Part shown: positions 43,965-51,558 of the stretch, in pieces
How the letters are laid out: each line of letters starts with the position of its first letter
Numbering within the stretch: position 1 is the first letter of the stretch
DNA from: JAWKWH01 sp963669455
Lineage (GTDB): Bacteria > Pseudomonadota > Alphaproteobacteria > Rhizobiales > Rhizobiaceae
DNA length: 64,000 nucleotides
Reading direction: 5' to 3'
NCBI GenBank assembly: GCA_963669455.1
Contig: OY770026.1
Span: 992,001-1,056,000 of the forward strand
Notes under the pieces: generated by a model
Databases searched by the model: none
What the model saw: only the letters and a program-made list of their open reading frames with translations
Told to the model about the DNA's origin: nothing
Position numbers and translations under genes: made by a program

Positions 43965-43994
43965 GGCAGTGGCACATGAATTTGTGCCACTGCC
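43965..43994 (-). terminator. Strong hairpin downstream of the Asn/Thr/Lys-repeat gene
   Basis: GGCAGTGGCACA and TGTGCCACTGCC form a perfect 12-base stem with a 6-base loop, 26 bases beyond the gene's stop. The T-rich flank lies on the + strand side, so it may act in either direction. Confidence 0.6.
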
Positions 43995-44020
43995 TGGTTT
44001 GTTTTATCCAGATGTCTCAA

Positions 44021-45220
44021 TTACCACCTGGCATGAGGCATCTTATTGTAGGCCATTTTGGGAGTAGTCATCTTGGTGCTACAATCTTTGCTGCTGTGCG
44101 AGTAGCTGTTGGACGAGCTGTAGCTGTTTGAAGAGCTGTAGCTGTTCGAAGAGCTGTGGCTGCTTACATGCTTCGAAACCTGCTGGATTACCTTTTCGAT
44201 ACCCTTGGACAGGTTCTTCAGGTGTGCACCGCCATACTTCGAACCGCCATATTGCGACTCGATCGCCTTGGACAGACCGCCCGCCAGCTGCTTCAGCTGA
44301 CCGATAATGGCTTTGGTTGAGTCGCCACCACCGTAGGTTTTGGCACCCTTCTCGCCACCACCGTAGGCATTCGCACCCTTCTCGCCGCCTTTGCCGCCAT
44401 CAAGCGCCTTCAGCAGTTTCTGCAGCAGAACCAGGATTTGCTTCAACATGGTCTTGATTTCACCGGACTTATGGCCTTTGTCGCCTTTGCCACAGCTCTT
44501 TTCACAACCATGGCTCTTACCACCGCCGTGCGAGTAACCGCCACCGTGTGATTTTCCACCGCCGTGCGAGTATCCGCCGCCGTAGGACTTTCCGCCACCG
44601 TGCGAGTATCCGCCACCGTATGACTTTCCGCCACCATACGACCCGCCGCCATGCGACTTGGTACCGCAAAAATGGCTGAACTTGTTGACCGTCACCGAAA
44701 CATTTTTGACGACGTTCTTAACGTTATTGACGACAACATTTTTCACGTTGGTCACGTTTTTAACGTTGGTCACGTGCTTAACGTTGGTGATGTTCTTTAT
44801 GTTTTTTGTGATATTCTTTGTGTTGTTGGTAATGTTCTTTGTATTATGAACATTCTTGGTGTTGTTCGTGATATTCTTCGTGTTTTTTGTGACGTTTTTC
44901 GTGTTATGAATATTCTTCGTATTTTTGTTAACGTTCTTGATGTTTTTCGTATTGTTGGTGATGTTCTTTGTATTCTTAGTAATGTTCTTTGTGTTCTTGG
45001 TGATGTTTTTCGTGTTGTTCGTCTTTACGTTTTTGACGTTCTTTACGTTCTTGACATTCTTAGTGTGCTTCGACACTGCATGCTTGAACTTTGTGGCCTG
45101 ACCTTTCGAACCATATCCCTTTTGGCTGGTTGAGGCCTTCTGACCGGTTGTGCCTTTATTTGCACCGAAGGACGAACTACTCTTCTGTCCGCTGGTTGTA
45201 GCCGCTGCAATCTTTGTCAT
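44021..45220 (-). CDS. Asn/Thr/Lys-repeat protein with Gly/His/Tyr-rich and Ser-rich tails, 399 aa
   Basis: The ATG at 45220 has AAAGGAG nine bases upstream; the longer frame to 45370 would cover the promoter motif. Residues 1-50 are Ser/Gly/Lys-rich with no Sec signal. Residues ~53-178 are an almost unbroken run of NTKNITK/NVKN-type units in which Ile or Val recurs every 3-4 residues. Residues ~190-240 repeat GGGKSYGGGYSH. Residues 252-275 and ~300-352 are amphipathic helices. The end is SSSNSY repeats and KMPHARW. Four Cys (185, 239, 243, 380). No known family. The regular hydrophobic spacing suggests a beta-solenoid or fibrous structure; export by the adjacent T3SS is inferred. Confidence 0.72.
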   Translation of the reverse strand: MTKIAAATTSGQKSSSSFGANKGTTGQKASTSQKGYGSKGQATKFKHAVSKHTKNVKNVKNVKNVKTNNTKNITKNTKNITKNTKNITNNTKNIKNVNKNTKNIHNTKNVTKNTKNITNNTKNVHNTKNITNNTKNITKNIKNITNVKHVTNVKNVTNVKNVVVNNVKNVVKNVSVTVNKFSHFCGTKSHGGGSYGGGKSYGGGYSHGGGKSYGGGYSHGGGKSHGGGYSHGGGKSHGCEKSCGKGDKGHKSGEIKTMLKQILVLLQKLLKALDGGKGGEKGANAYGGGEKGAKTYGGGDSTKAIIGQLKQLAGGLSKAIESQYGGSKYGGAHLKNLSKGIEKVIQQVSKHVSSHSSSNSYSSSNSYSSSNSYSHSSKDCSTKMTTPKMAYNKMPHARW

Positions 45221-45309
45221 CTCAACTTTCTCCTTTAGATAAAAAACATGGCTGTTACGCCGGTTGACGCTCAATCTAGAGAAGGTTTGATCTCGTGGTA
45301 ATTCGCATT

Positions 45310-45339
45310 GATTACCGAACGAAGCGAGAAGATTACTTA
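45310..45339 (-). promoter_or_regulatory. Shared bipartite motif, copy C (upstream of the repeat protein)
   Basis: On the - strand TAAGTA-N16-CGGTAATC, 89 bases before the ATG. The left box differs by one base from copies A and B; an exact TACGTA also lies a further 12 bases upstream (45346-45351). Confidence 0.6.
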
Positions 45340-45426
45340 GATGCCTACGTAGTACCGAAAGGGCTGCCAAAGCCCTCTAAATGCAGCAAAAATCCTGCTT
45401 TTCCGGCCTTTTTGCGCCAGCAGTGG

Positions 45427-45465
45427 CTAGAGCAGTTTTAACCCATTCAGAGTCAATTCTGTTTG
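45427..45465 (-). repeat. Partial intergenic repeat, copy 4
   Basis: Starts CTAGAGCAGTTTTAACCCA, identical over 19 bases to the reverse complement of the right end of copy 2 (22774-22880). Similarity fades after about 35 bases, so it is a truncated or decayed copy. Confidence 0.5.
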
Positions 45466-45741
45466 TCGATTGGGGTGGCGATCCGGTGTCAAGCCGCTCG
45501 ACGGGCGAACCTTGATGATGAACATGGCCACAGCCGGCAGCATATGTCAGGCCGTGCTCCAAAACCTGCCGGCCAGACCTTCCTGCGGCTTCCCGTTGGA
45601 TGAACGGGCCGGGTCCATCTGAGTGCGTTATTCCATTATCAAATAGCGAGTTCACCTAAATCAGCTTGATTGCAATACCAAATTCCAATTTGATCTGACC
45701 ACAGACAATAGATTTCAGCATCTTTGCGAGCGAGGTTTAAG

Positions 45742-46296
45742 ATGGCACGTCATCCGCGGTTTACGCCCTTTAACTTTCAAGACTGGATCGAGCGAAACAA
45801 AGAACATTTGAAACCGCCGGTCAGCAATAAGCAGTTGTTTGACGAAAAAACCGGCATGATCGTGATGATCGTTGGCGGTCCCAATGTGCGGGTGGATTTT
45901 CACGATGATCCGGTCGAAGAGTTTTTCTATCAACTGAAGGGCGACATGATGCTCAAGATCGCCGAAGGTGGGGAAATCTATGACGTGACCATCAGGGAAG
46001 GGGATGTGTTCATCCTGCCGCCCCATGCGCGGCACTCACCGCAAAGGCCGGTTCCAGATTCCATCGGATTGGTCGTGGAAGGCGCTCGCGGCGCAGAAGA
46101 CATGGACGGCTTTGAATGGTTTTGCTTTGAATGCGGCGACAATGTTCACCGGGTCGAGGTCAAGCTCAATGACATTGTAAAAGACTTGCCGCCGCTGTAC
46201 GAAGCTTTCTACAATAGCGTGGAGAACCGCACCTGCAAAAACTGCGGCGCCGTTCATCCGGGTAAAGAGCCCCCGGAAAATTGGGTCACATTGTAG
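45742..46296 (+). CDS. 3-hydroxyanthranilate 3,4-dioxygenase
   Basis: 184 residues, the size of the bacterial enzyme. The cupin iron site is visible as His54, Glu60 (FHDDPVEE) and His98 (HARHSP). The second, rubredoxin-like iron site of bacterial forms is complete: Cys128/Cys131 (CFEC) and Cys165/Cys168 (CKNC). It opens the ring of 3-hydroxyanthranilate to 2-amino-3-carboxymuconate semialdehyde in tryptophan/kynurenine degradation. The ATG at 45742 follows GAGG. No other kynurenine-pathway gene is in the window; the next genes are a TRAP transporter that may import a related aromatic acid. Confidence 0.93.
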   Translation: MARHPRFTPFNFQDWIERNKEHLKPPVSNKQLFDEKTGMIVMIVGGPNVRVDFHDDPVEEFFYQLKGDMMLKIAEGGEIYDVTIREGDVFILPPHARHSPQRPVPDSIGLVVEGARGAEDMDGFEWFCFECGDNVHRVEVKLNDIVKDLPPLYEAFYNSVENRTCKNCGAVHPGKEPPENWVTL

Positions 46297-46326
46297 CAAA
46301 ATAAGAATATCTGTGTGGAGGAATCA

Positions 46327-47307
46327 ATGAACATGTTGAAGCAATTTTTAAGGACCGCCGGTATGGCGGCCGCATTGTCGGCACTGGCTGCCGGTACGGT
46401 GTGGGCCAAGGATTTCCGCCTCGGGCTGATTACCCCGCCACCGCACATCTGGACAAAGGCTGCGGAAGCGTTTGGCGAGGAATTGAAAACAGAAACCGAT
46501 GGCGCGCACAGCATTTCGGTTTTTCCTTCAAGGCAGTTGGGCAATGAGGCGCAAATGTTGCAGCAGCTGCAGACCGGCGCGCTCGACATGGCGTTTTTGA
46601 CAATTGCGGAAGTTTCGAACCGCGACGCTGATTTTGGCGCGTTTTATGCACCTTATCTGGTCAAGGACATCGCCAGCGCGGCGAAACTTCTTAGAAGCGA
46701 TGTGGCCAAAAACATGCTGGCACAACTTCCCAAGAATGTCGGCGTTGTGGGGCTTGGATACGGGTCGGCGGGTTTAAGGCAGATTGTTTCGCGCGATCCG
46801 GTGAGTGATCTTGGCTCTCTTAGCGGAAAGAAAATCCGCATAACACCGTTTGAGCCAATCAAGGATTTTTATAATCTCCTGGGTACGGCGCCCACGCCAA
46901 TGCCGCTTCCTGCCGTCTATGATGCCCTTGCCAATGGCCAGGTCGATGCAATCGACATGGATCTGGAACTGATCTGGAAGCTCAAATATACCGATCACGC
47001 CAAAACCGTCGTGATTTCCAATCACATGATGTTTCCCATGGTTGGCCTCGTATCGGCCAAAGTGTGGGGCGGCCTTGGCGAAGATGACAGGGCGGTGATT
47101 TCAAAACTGATGGCCAAGCACCTTGACTCTACCCTCGACAAATACGTTGCCGGTGAAGCCAAGTTTTTGGAAGAGGTCAGAAAGACCGGAATTGAAATCA
47201 AGGTGGTTGACCAGGATTTCTTTGGCGGTAAGATTGACGGCTGGAACGATATCTGGGCCCAAAAGTCGGCCGCTCTGGAGGCGCTTCGGGCTGAAGCTGC
47301 CAAGTAA
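46327..47307 (+). CDS. dctP: TRAP transporter substrate-binding protein (DctP type), system 2
   Basis: About 326 residues with a signal peptide (cleavage near VWAKDF). Family motifs include QMLQQLQTGALDMAF and KKIRITPFEPIKDFYNLLGTAPTPMPLPAVYDALANGQVDA, seen in parts; the Arg in KIRIT is the carboxylate ligand. The ATG at 46327 has GGAGG five bases upstream, so the ATG-like start at 46315 is rejected. It begins 30 bases after the dioxygenase stop, probably in the same transcript, hinting at an aromatic or heterocyclic carboxylate substrate. Confidence 0.9.
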   Translation: MNMLKQFLRTAGMAAALSALAAGTVWAKDFRLGLITPPPHIWTKAAEAFGEELKTETDGAHSISVFPSRQLGNEAQMLQQLQTGALDMAFLTIAEVSNRDADFGAFYAPYLVKDIASAAKLLRSDVAKNMLAQLPKNVGVVGLGYGSAGLRQIVSRDPVSDLGSLSGKKIRITPFEPIKDFYNLLGTAPTPMPLPAVYDALANGQVDAIDMDLELIWKLKYTDHAKTVVISNHMMFPMVGLVSAKVWGGLGEDDRAVISKLMAKHLDSTLDKYVAGEAKFLEEVRKTGIEIKVVDQDFFGGKIDGWNDIWAQKSAALEALRAEAAK

Positions 47308-47394
47308 CTTGGTTTTAAGCCAGAAACTGACGGGCGATCGCTGGGGTTGTTTTCTTCGGCGGTTGCTTTTTTGCATCGGTGGGATTGAGCGGAT

Positions 47395-47919
47395 TTGCTG
47401 ACCACAGCATCAAACGGGATAGCCCGGCTGGAACGATGGATGCTGATCGTGTTGGCATCATCGGTGACGTTGCTCATTCTGCTTAATGTCGTTACCCGGT
47501 CGGTCAACTATTCCATCTACTGGGTTGATGAGATGGCCATCTACGCGATGATCTGGCTGGTGATGGTCGGTGCGTCGGTAACCATTCAAAAAAAACAGGG
47601 TATTAGCGTCACCCTGCTTGAGGGGGTTGTCGGCGAGCGCGTTTGGGGTGTGTTCCTGTTGATCGTGGATGCGCTTATTTTGCTTTTTTCGATTGCGCTA
47701 ATCTGGCTTTCCTGGATCTGGTATGATCCGCTGACGCTGATGTCCCTGGGCTTTGACAAGGATGCGTTTTCAGGCAGTACATTCAACTATATCTATGACG
47801 AGCCGACGCTGACGATCGGCGTGCCGAAATTTCTTGTCTGGCTGATCATGCCGTTTACGGCGGTGACGATGACCATCCATGCGGCTGCCAATCTGTTTTC
47901 CAGGCGAAAGTCGATCTAG
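47395..47919 (+). CDS. dctQ: TRAP transporter small permease (DctQ type), system 2
   Basis: 174 residues, four membrane helices, with the subunit motif YWVDEMAIYAMIWLVMVGASV. Starts at a TTG (47395) with a weak ribosome site, 87 bases after dctP, and runs directly into dctM. Confidence 0.87.
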   Translation: MLTTASNGIARLERWMLIVLASSVTLLILLNVVTRSVNYSIYWVDEMAIYAMIWLVMVGASVTIQKKQGISVTLLEGVVGERVWGVFLLIVDALILLFSIALIWLSWIWYDPLTLMSLGFDKDAFSGSTFNYIYDEPTLTIGVPKFLVWLIMPFTAVTMTIHAAANLFSRRKSI

Positions 47920-49179
47920 ATGGTCATATCCGCTTTTGTGACATTGCTGCTAATTGGCCTGCCCATTGCGCTGGTGCTGGCGATTTCTGCATTGGTATAT
48001 ATTTTTGCTTCCGGTCAAACCGTGCTGCTTCAATCCTACTCTCAACAATTGTTTTCCGGCATGGAAAGCTATGGCTTGCTTGCCGTGCCCTTGTTCATGC
48101 TGGCTGGTGAACTGATGAATGAGGGCGGCATTACAAAACGTCTGGTGGATTTTGCCAGTGTTTTTATGGGCCGGGTGCGCGGCGGGCTTGCCTATGTCAA
48201 TCTTATCGTCAACATGATGATGGCCTCGATCATTGGGTCGGCTGCAGCTCAGATCGCCATCATGTCGCGTGCGATCGTGCCTGAAATGGAAAAACAGGGC
48301 TACGACAAGGCTCTGGCTTCGGCAACAACGGCGGCCGGCGGATTGCTGTCGCCCATCATCCCGCCATCGATGCTGTTCGTCATCTATGGTGTGTTGGCAC
48401 AGATCGCCATTGGTGACATGTTCATCGCCGGGATCATTCCCGGCATCCTGATGGCGACCGGTTTCGTTATCGCGCTTGCCGTGATCGGCTATTTCAAGGA
48501 ACTGCCCGTCTCCAATATCCAAAGCCGGGCGGAAAGAATAATGTCGCTCAAGCTCGGGCTTCCCACGCTGGTCATCCCGCTGGTCATTGTCGGCGGTATT
48601 TTAACGGGCATTGCCACGCCGACGGAATCGGCGGCCATGGCGTCGGTTGCCGCGTTCGCGCTTGGAAGGTTTCTCTACAGGGAACTAAAACTGAGCCGGC
48701 TGCCGGAGGTGCTCTACCGGACGGCGATCAACAGCTCGGTGGTGGTGTTCATTGTCGCAACCGCCAAGGTTTTCGGCTGGATAATCGTCTATGAGAAGAT
48801 CCCGCAAAATCTGGCCGAATACCTTACGACCCTCACGCAGGACCCGTTTGTCTTTTTGCTGATGGTCAATATTGCGCTATTGTTTATCGGAATGATCCTG
48901 GATGGCATCGCGGCGCTTATCCTGGTCGTTCCCATCCTTTTACCGATCGCCCAGACCCAATACGGGATCGACCCGTTTCATTTCGGCGTCGTCGTCTGCA
49001 TCAATCTGGTGCTGGGGCTTCTCACCCCTCCGGTGGGCGCGGGACTTTTCATCACCACTGCGATGACTGGTGTTCGTCCTGGAGATCTTTTCAAACAATT
49101 GATACCTTTCCTGCTCACAACGCTTGCCGTTTTGGTGTTGCTGAGCTGGCAACCATGGCTGGTAACGATACTGATTTGA
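47920..49179 (+). CDS. dctM: TRAP transporter large permease (DctM type), system 2
   Basis: 419 residues, about 12 membrane helices. Typical segments are MNEGGITKRLVDFASVFMG, GGLLSPIIPPSMLFVIYG and LGLLTPPVGAGLF. The ATG follows the dctQ stop without a gap. It is distinct in sequence from the DctM of system 1 (14739-16028), so this is an independent system and not a local duplication. Confidence 0.92.
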   Translation: MVISAFVTLLLIGLPIALVLAISALVYIFASGQTVLLQSYSQQLFSGMESYGLLAVPLFMLAGELMNEGGITKRLVDFASVFMGRVRGGLAYVNLIVNMMMASIIGSAAAQIAIMSRAIVPEMEKQGYDKALASATTAAGGLLSPIIPPSMLFVIYGVLAQIAIGDMFIAGIIPGILMATGFVIALAVIGYFKELPVSNIQSRAERIMSLKLGLPTLVIPLVIVGGILTGIATPTESAAMASVAAFALGRFLYRELKLSRLPEVLYRTAINSSVVVFIVATAKVFGWIIVYEKIPQNLAEYLTTLTQDPFVFLLMVNIALLFIGMILDGIAALILVVPILLPIAQTQYGIDPFHFGVVVCINLVLGLLTPPVGAGLFITTAMTGVRPGDLFKQLIPFLLTTLAVLVLLSWQPWLVTILI

Positions 49180-49221
49180 TTTTCAGATCAGGGCCATGAA
49201 TTCATCGATTGTGAAACAGAT

Positions 49222-49564
49222 ATGACAAGAAAGATCGTCGAGACCATTGGTGACGCCGTTGCCGGTATTGGTTAGGTCGGACTGGCCGCGCTGATTGGCA
49301 ATGGACAGGGCGCGAAGATGATCTGCTCTTATCCGCGGCGGGCATATTGATGTCTGTGTTCTTGGCGCGAAGCAGGTTTCGGCCTCCGGCGATCTGGCTA
49401 ATTGGTCAACCGGTGCGGCCAACGCTATTCCGGCTGCTGGCGGTGCGATGGATCTGGTCGCCGACGGTATGTTTCACATCGAACGGCTGGCGCCGGGCGT
49501 TTCTTTTGCTGCTGTCGTTCAAGCGACCGCAGGACCCGTGGTGCTGAATGGTGCCGGGGCGTAG
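49222..49564 (+). pseudogene. Remnant of a two-subunit 3-oxoacid/3-oxoadipate CoA-transferase
   Basis: Reading from an ATG at 49222 gives MTRKIVETIGDAVAGIG and a stop, the typical start of the A subunit. After a scrambled stretch, the frame from ~49337 gives GGHIDVCVLGAKQVSASGD, then LANW and GGAMDLV, hallmark segments of the B subunit. This jumps directly to DGMFHIERLAPGVSF from further along B and stops at 49564. So both genes have collapsed into about 340 bases by internal deletions. It lies between the TRAP operon and uraH. Confidence 0.75.
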
Positions 49565-49715
49565 CGGCTGACCGGTTTTGCGGAAATCATCGGCAAATTT
49601 TTTGAAAAGCCAACCTGTTCACGCAGAAAAATTTGAAAGTGATACAATGCTCAGATGATTTTCATCATTCCGGCTTAGCGCCATAGTGCGAGGCCTATCG
49701 ATTGGAGGACGCCAG

Positions 49716-50075
49716 ATGAACAGCGCAGCGCCTGATGGACGATTGACCACCCATGTTCTCGATACGGCCAGGGGCTGTCCTGCGGCTGGAATGAAGATTG
49801 AGCTGTTCCGGTTTGAGGGTGATGAGCCGGTGCTTTTGAAATCGGTTCACACCAATGATGACGGTCGCACCGATGGTCCGATGCTGGCCGGTCAGGAATT
49901 TGCCAAAGGACGATACGAGCTCAAATTTTATGCCGGCGACTATATCGGCGCGGCACAGGATATCCCCTTTCTTGATATCGTGCCAGTGAGATTCGGAATC
50001 AGCGATGATCGCGCCCATTACCATGTGCCGCTGCTGGTTTCGCCTTACGGGTATTCCACCTATCGCGGGAGTTGA
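49716..50075 (+). CDS. uraH: 5-hydroxyisourate hydrolase (transthyretin-related)
   Basis: 119 residues. The family active-site elements are all present: His13 in TTHVLD, Arg51 in NDDGRTDGP, HYHVPLLVSP, and the C-terminal signature YRGS. It hydrolyses 5-hydroxyisourate made from urate. The ATG at 49716 has GGAGG seven bases upstream. It lies 7 bases before xdhA, so purine oxidation and urate opening are in one operon. No Sec signal, so it acts in the cytosol. Confidence 0.94.
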   Translation: MNSAAPDGRLTTHVLDTARGCPAAGMKIELFRFEGDEPVLLKSVHTNDDGRTDGPMLAGQEFAKGRYELKFYAGDYIGAAQDIPFLDIVPVRFGISDDRAHYHVPLLVSPYGYSTYRGS

Positions 50076-50082
50076 CTTTTCC

Positions 50083-51558
50083 ATGACGCAGATACGCGAA
50101 GACATCAGGTTTTTACTGAACGACAGTGTGGTTACGACCTTTGATGTGCGTGCGTCGGATACGCTGCTCGATTTTCTGCGCCTTGAAAAAAAACTGCGCG
50201 GGACCAAGGAGGGCTGTGCGGAGGGTGATTGCGGCGCCTGCACCGTTCTAGTCGGGCGGATGCTTGATGGCGATCTTGTCTATGAGGCCGTCAATGCCTG
50301 CATTCGCTTCACAGGCTCTCTCGATGGCTGTCATGTGGTGACGATTGAACACCTCAGCGGCGCAGATGGCCGGTTGCATCCGGTCCAGCAGGCGATGGTG
50401 GACCAGCACGGTTCGCAATGCGGTTTTTGTACGCCGGGCTTTGTCATGTCGCTTTACGGGTTGTGGATGACCAATCCGTCGCCCGACGATCATGCCATAG
50501 AAAAAGCGCTTCAGGGCAATCTGTGCCGCTGTACCGGCTATGCGCCGATTGTTCGCGCGGCAAAAGCGGCAGCATCCGGGACAGGGGTGAAAAACGATCC
50601 GCTGGTTGCCGAGCGCCAGGCGGTTATCGAAACACTCAATCAGCTTGCCGACGGATCGCGGGTGGAGTGCAAATGCGCTGACGATCCCTTTATTGTGCCG
50701 GCCAACGCCGATGATCTGGCCGTAATCCTGACCAAACATCCAGGCGCAACCATTATCGCGGGGTCGACGGATGTTGGGCTTTGGGTGACCAAATTCATGC
50801 GCGATATATCGCCTGCCGTGTTCATCGGCAATCTACCGGAACTGCAAAAAATAGAGGTTTCAGACGGAAAAATCTCCTTTGGTGCGGGTGTTACCTACAC
50901 GCAGGCTTATGAGACGGTTTGCCGTCACATCCCGCAACTTGCACAGTTTTGGGAGCGTATCGGCGGTGAACAGGTGCGCAATATGGGGACCATCGGTGGC
51001 AATATCGCTAACGGGTCGCCGATTGGAGACACGTTGCCGCCACTGATCGCGCTCGGCAGTTCGGTGGTATTGCGCTACGGCGACAGGCGCCGGAACGTGC
51101 CGCTCGACGCATTCTTTGTTGCCTATGGCAAGCAGGACCGCGAGCCGGGTGAATTTATCGAGCGGATTGATGTTCCGTTGCCCGCGTCCGATGATCGATT
51201 TGCTGTCTACAAAGTTTCCAAACGGCGTGACGAGGACATTTCATCGGTTTGCTGTGCGATCCGCGTAAAGCCCGGTGAGGACGAGATGGTTGATGAGGCG
51301 GTGATCTGCTTTGGCGGCATGGCGGCGACGGTGAAGCGGGCTGGCCGTGCGGAGCAAGCGCTTTTGGGTAAACCTATTGGCGAAGCATCGATTGAGCAGG
51401 CGATGAACGGGCTGGAGACGGATTTTCAACCGATCAGTGATTTGCGGGCTTCGGCGGCGTACCGGATGCTTGTGGCAAAAAACCTGCTGCGGCGGTTTGT
51501 GCTGGAGCAAAATGACGGCGCCGGGGCGGCCAGCGTGCGGCGCGGAGCAGCGGCATGA
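50083..51558 (+). CDS. xdhA: Xanthine dehydrogenase small subunit (2Fe-2S/FAD)
   Basis: 491 residues. The N-terminal plant-type ferredoxin domain has Cys45, Cys50 and Cys53 (CAEGDCGAC). The second cluster domain contains CGFCTPG and LCRCTGY. The FAD domain begins near 200 (ATIIAGSTDVGLWVTK; MGTIGGNIANGSPIGD). The start at 50083 is chosen because translation upstream would overlap uraH. It forms an alpha2beta2 enzyme with XdhB that oxidises hypoxanthine and xanthine to urate. Stop and next start overlap (ATGA). Confidence 0.95.
   Translation: MTQIREDIRFLLNDSVVTTFDVRASDTLLDFLRLEKKLRGTKEGCAEGDCGACTVLVGRMLDGDLVYEAVNACIRFTGSLDGCHVVTIEHLSGADGRLHPVQQAMVDQHGSQCGFCTPGFVMSLYGLWMTNPSPDDHAIEKALQGNLCRCTGYAPIVRAAKAAASGTGVKNDPLVAERQAVIETLNQLADGSRVECKCADDPFIVPANADDLAVILTKHPGATIIAGSTDVGLWVTKFMRDISPAVFIGNLPELQKIEVSDGKISFGAGVTYTQAYETVCRHIPQLAQFWERIGGEQVRNMGTIGGNIANGSPIGDTLPPLIALGSSVVLRYGDRRRNVPLDAFFVAYGKQDREPGEFIERIDVPLPASDDRFAVYKVSKRRDEDISSVCCAIRVKPGEDEMVDEAVICFGGMAATVKRAGRAEQALLGKPIGEASIEQAMNGLETDFQPISDLRASAAYRMLVAKNLLRRFVLEQNDGAGAASVRRGAAA

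Larger units (their letters stand above)
45221..45741. other. Divergent intergenic region between the repeat protein and the dioxygenase gene
   Basis: 521 bases. Holds motif copy C near its left end, a partial intergenic repeat at 45427, and an open reverse frame (45377-45655) with no ribosome site that I do not accept. The dioxygenase has GAGG six bases before its ATG. Confidence 0.5.

Noticed and set aside
44660..45075. Possibility that the tandem repeats are a CRISPR array
   Set aside because: Units are short (about 9-21 bases), lack unique spacers and stay in frame as protein repeats.
44651..45133. Rightward frame rich in Val/Leu/Phe opposite the Asn/Thr/Lys repeats
   Set aside because: The hydrophobic look is only the complement of the AAC/ACG/AAG repeats; no start signals.
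45377..45655. 92-codon reverse frame upstream of the repeat protein
   Set aside because: Lies over a partial intergenic repeat, has no ribosome site and no domain-like composition.
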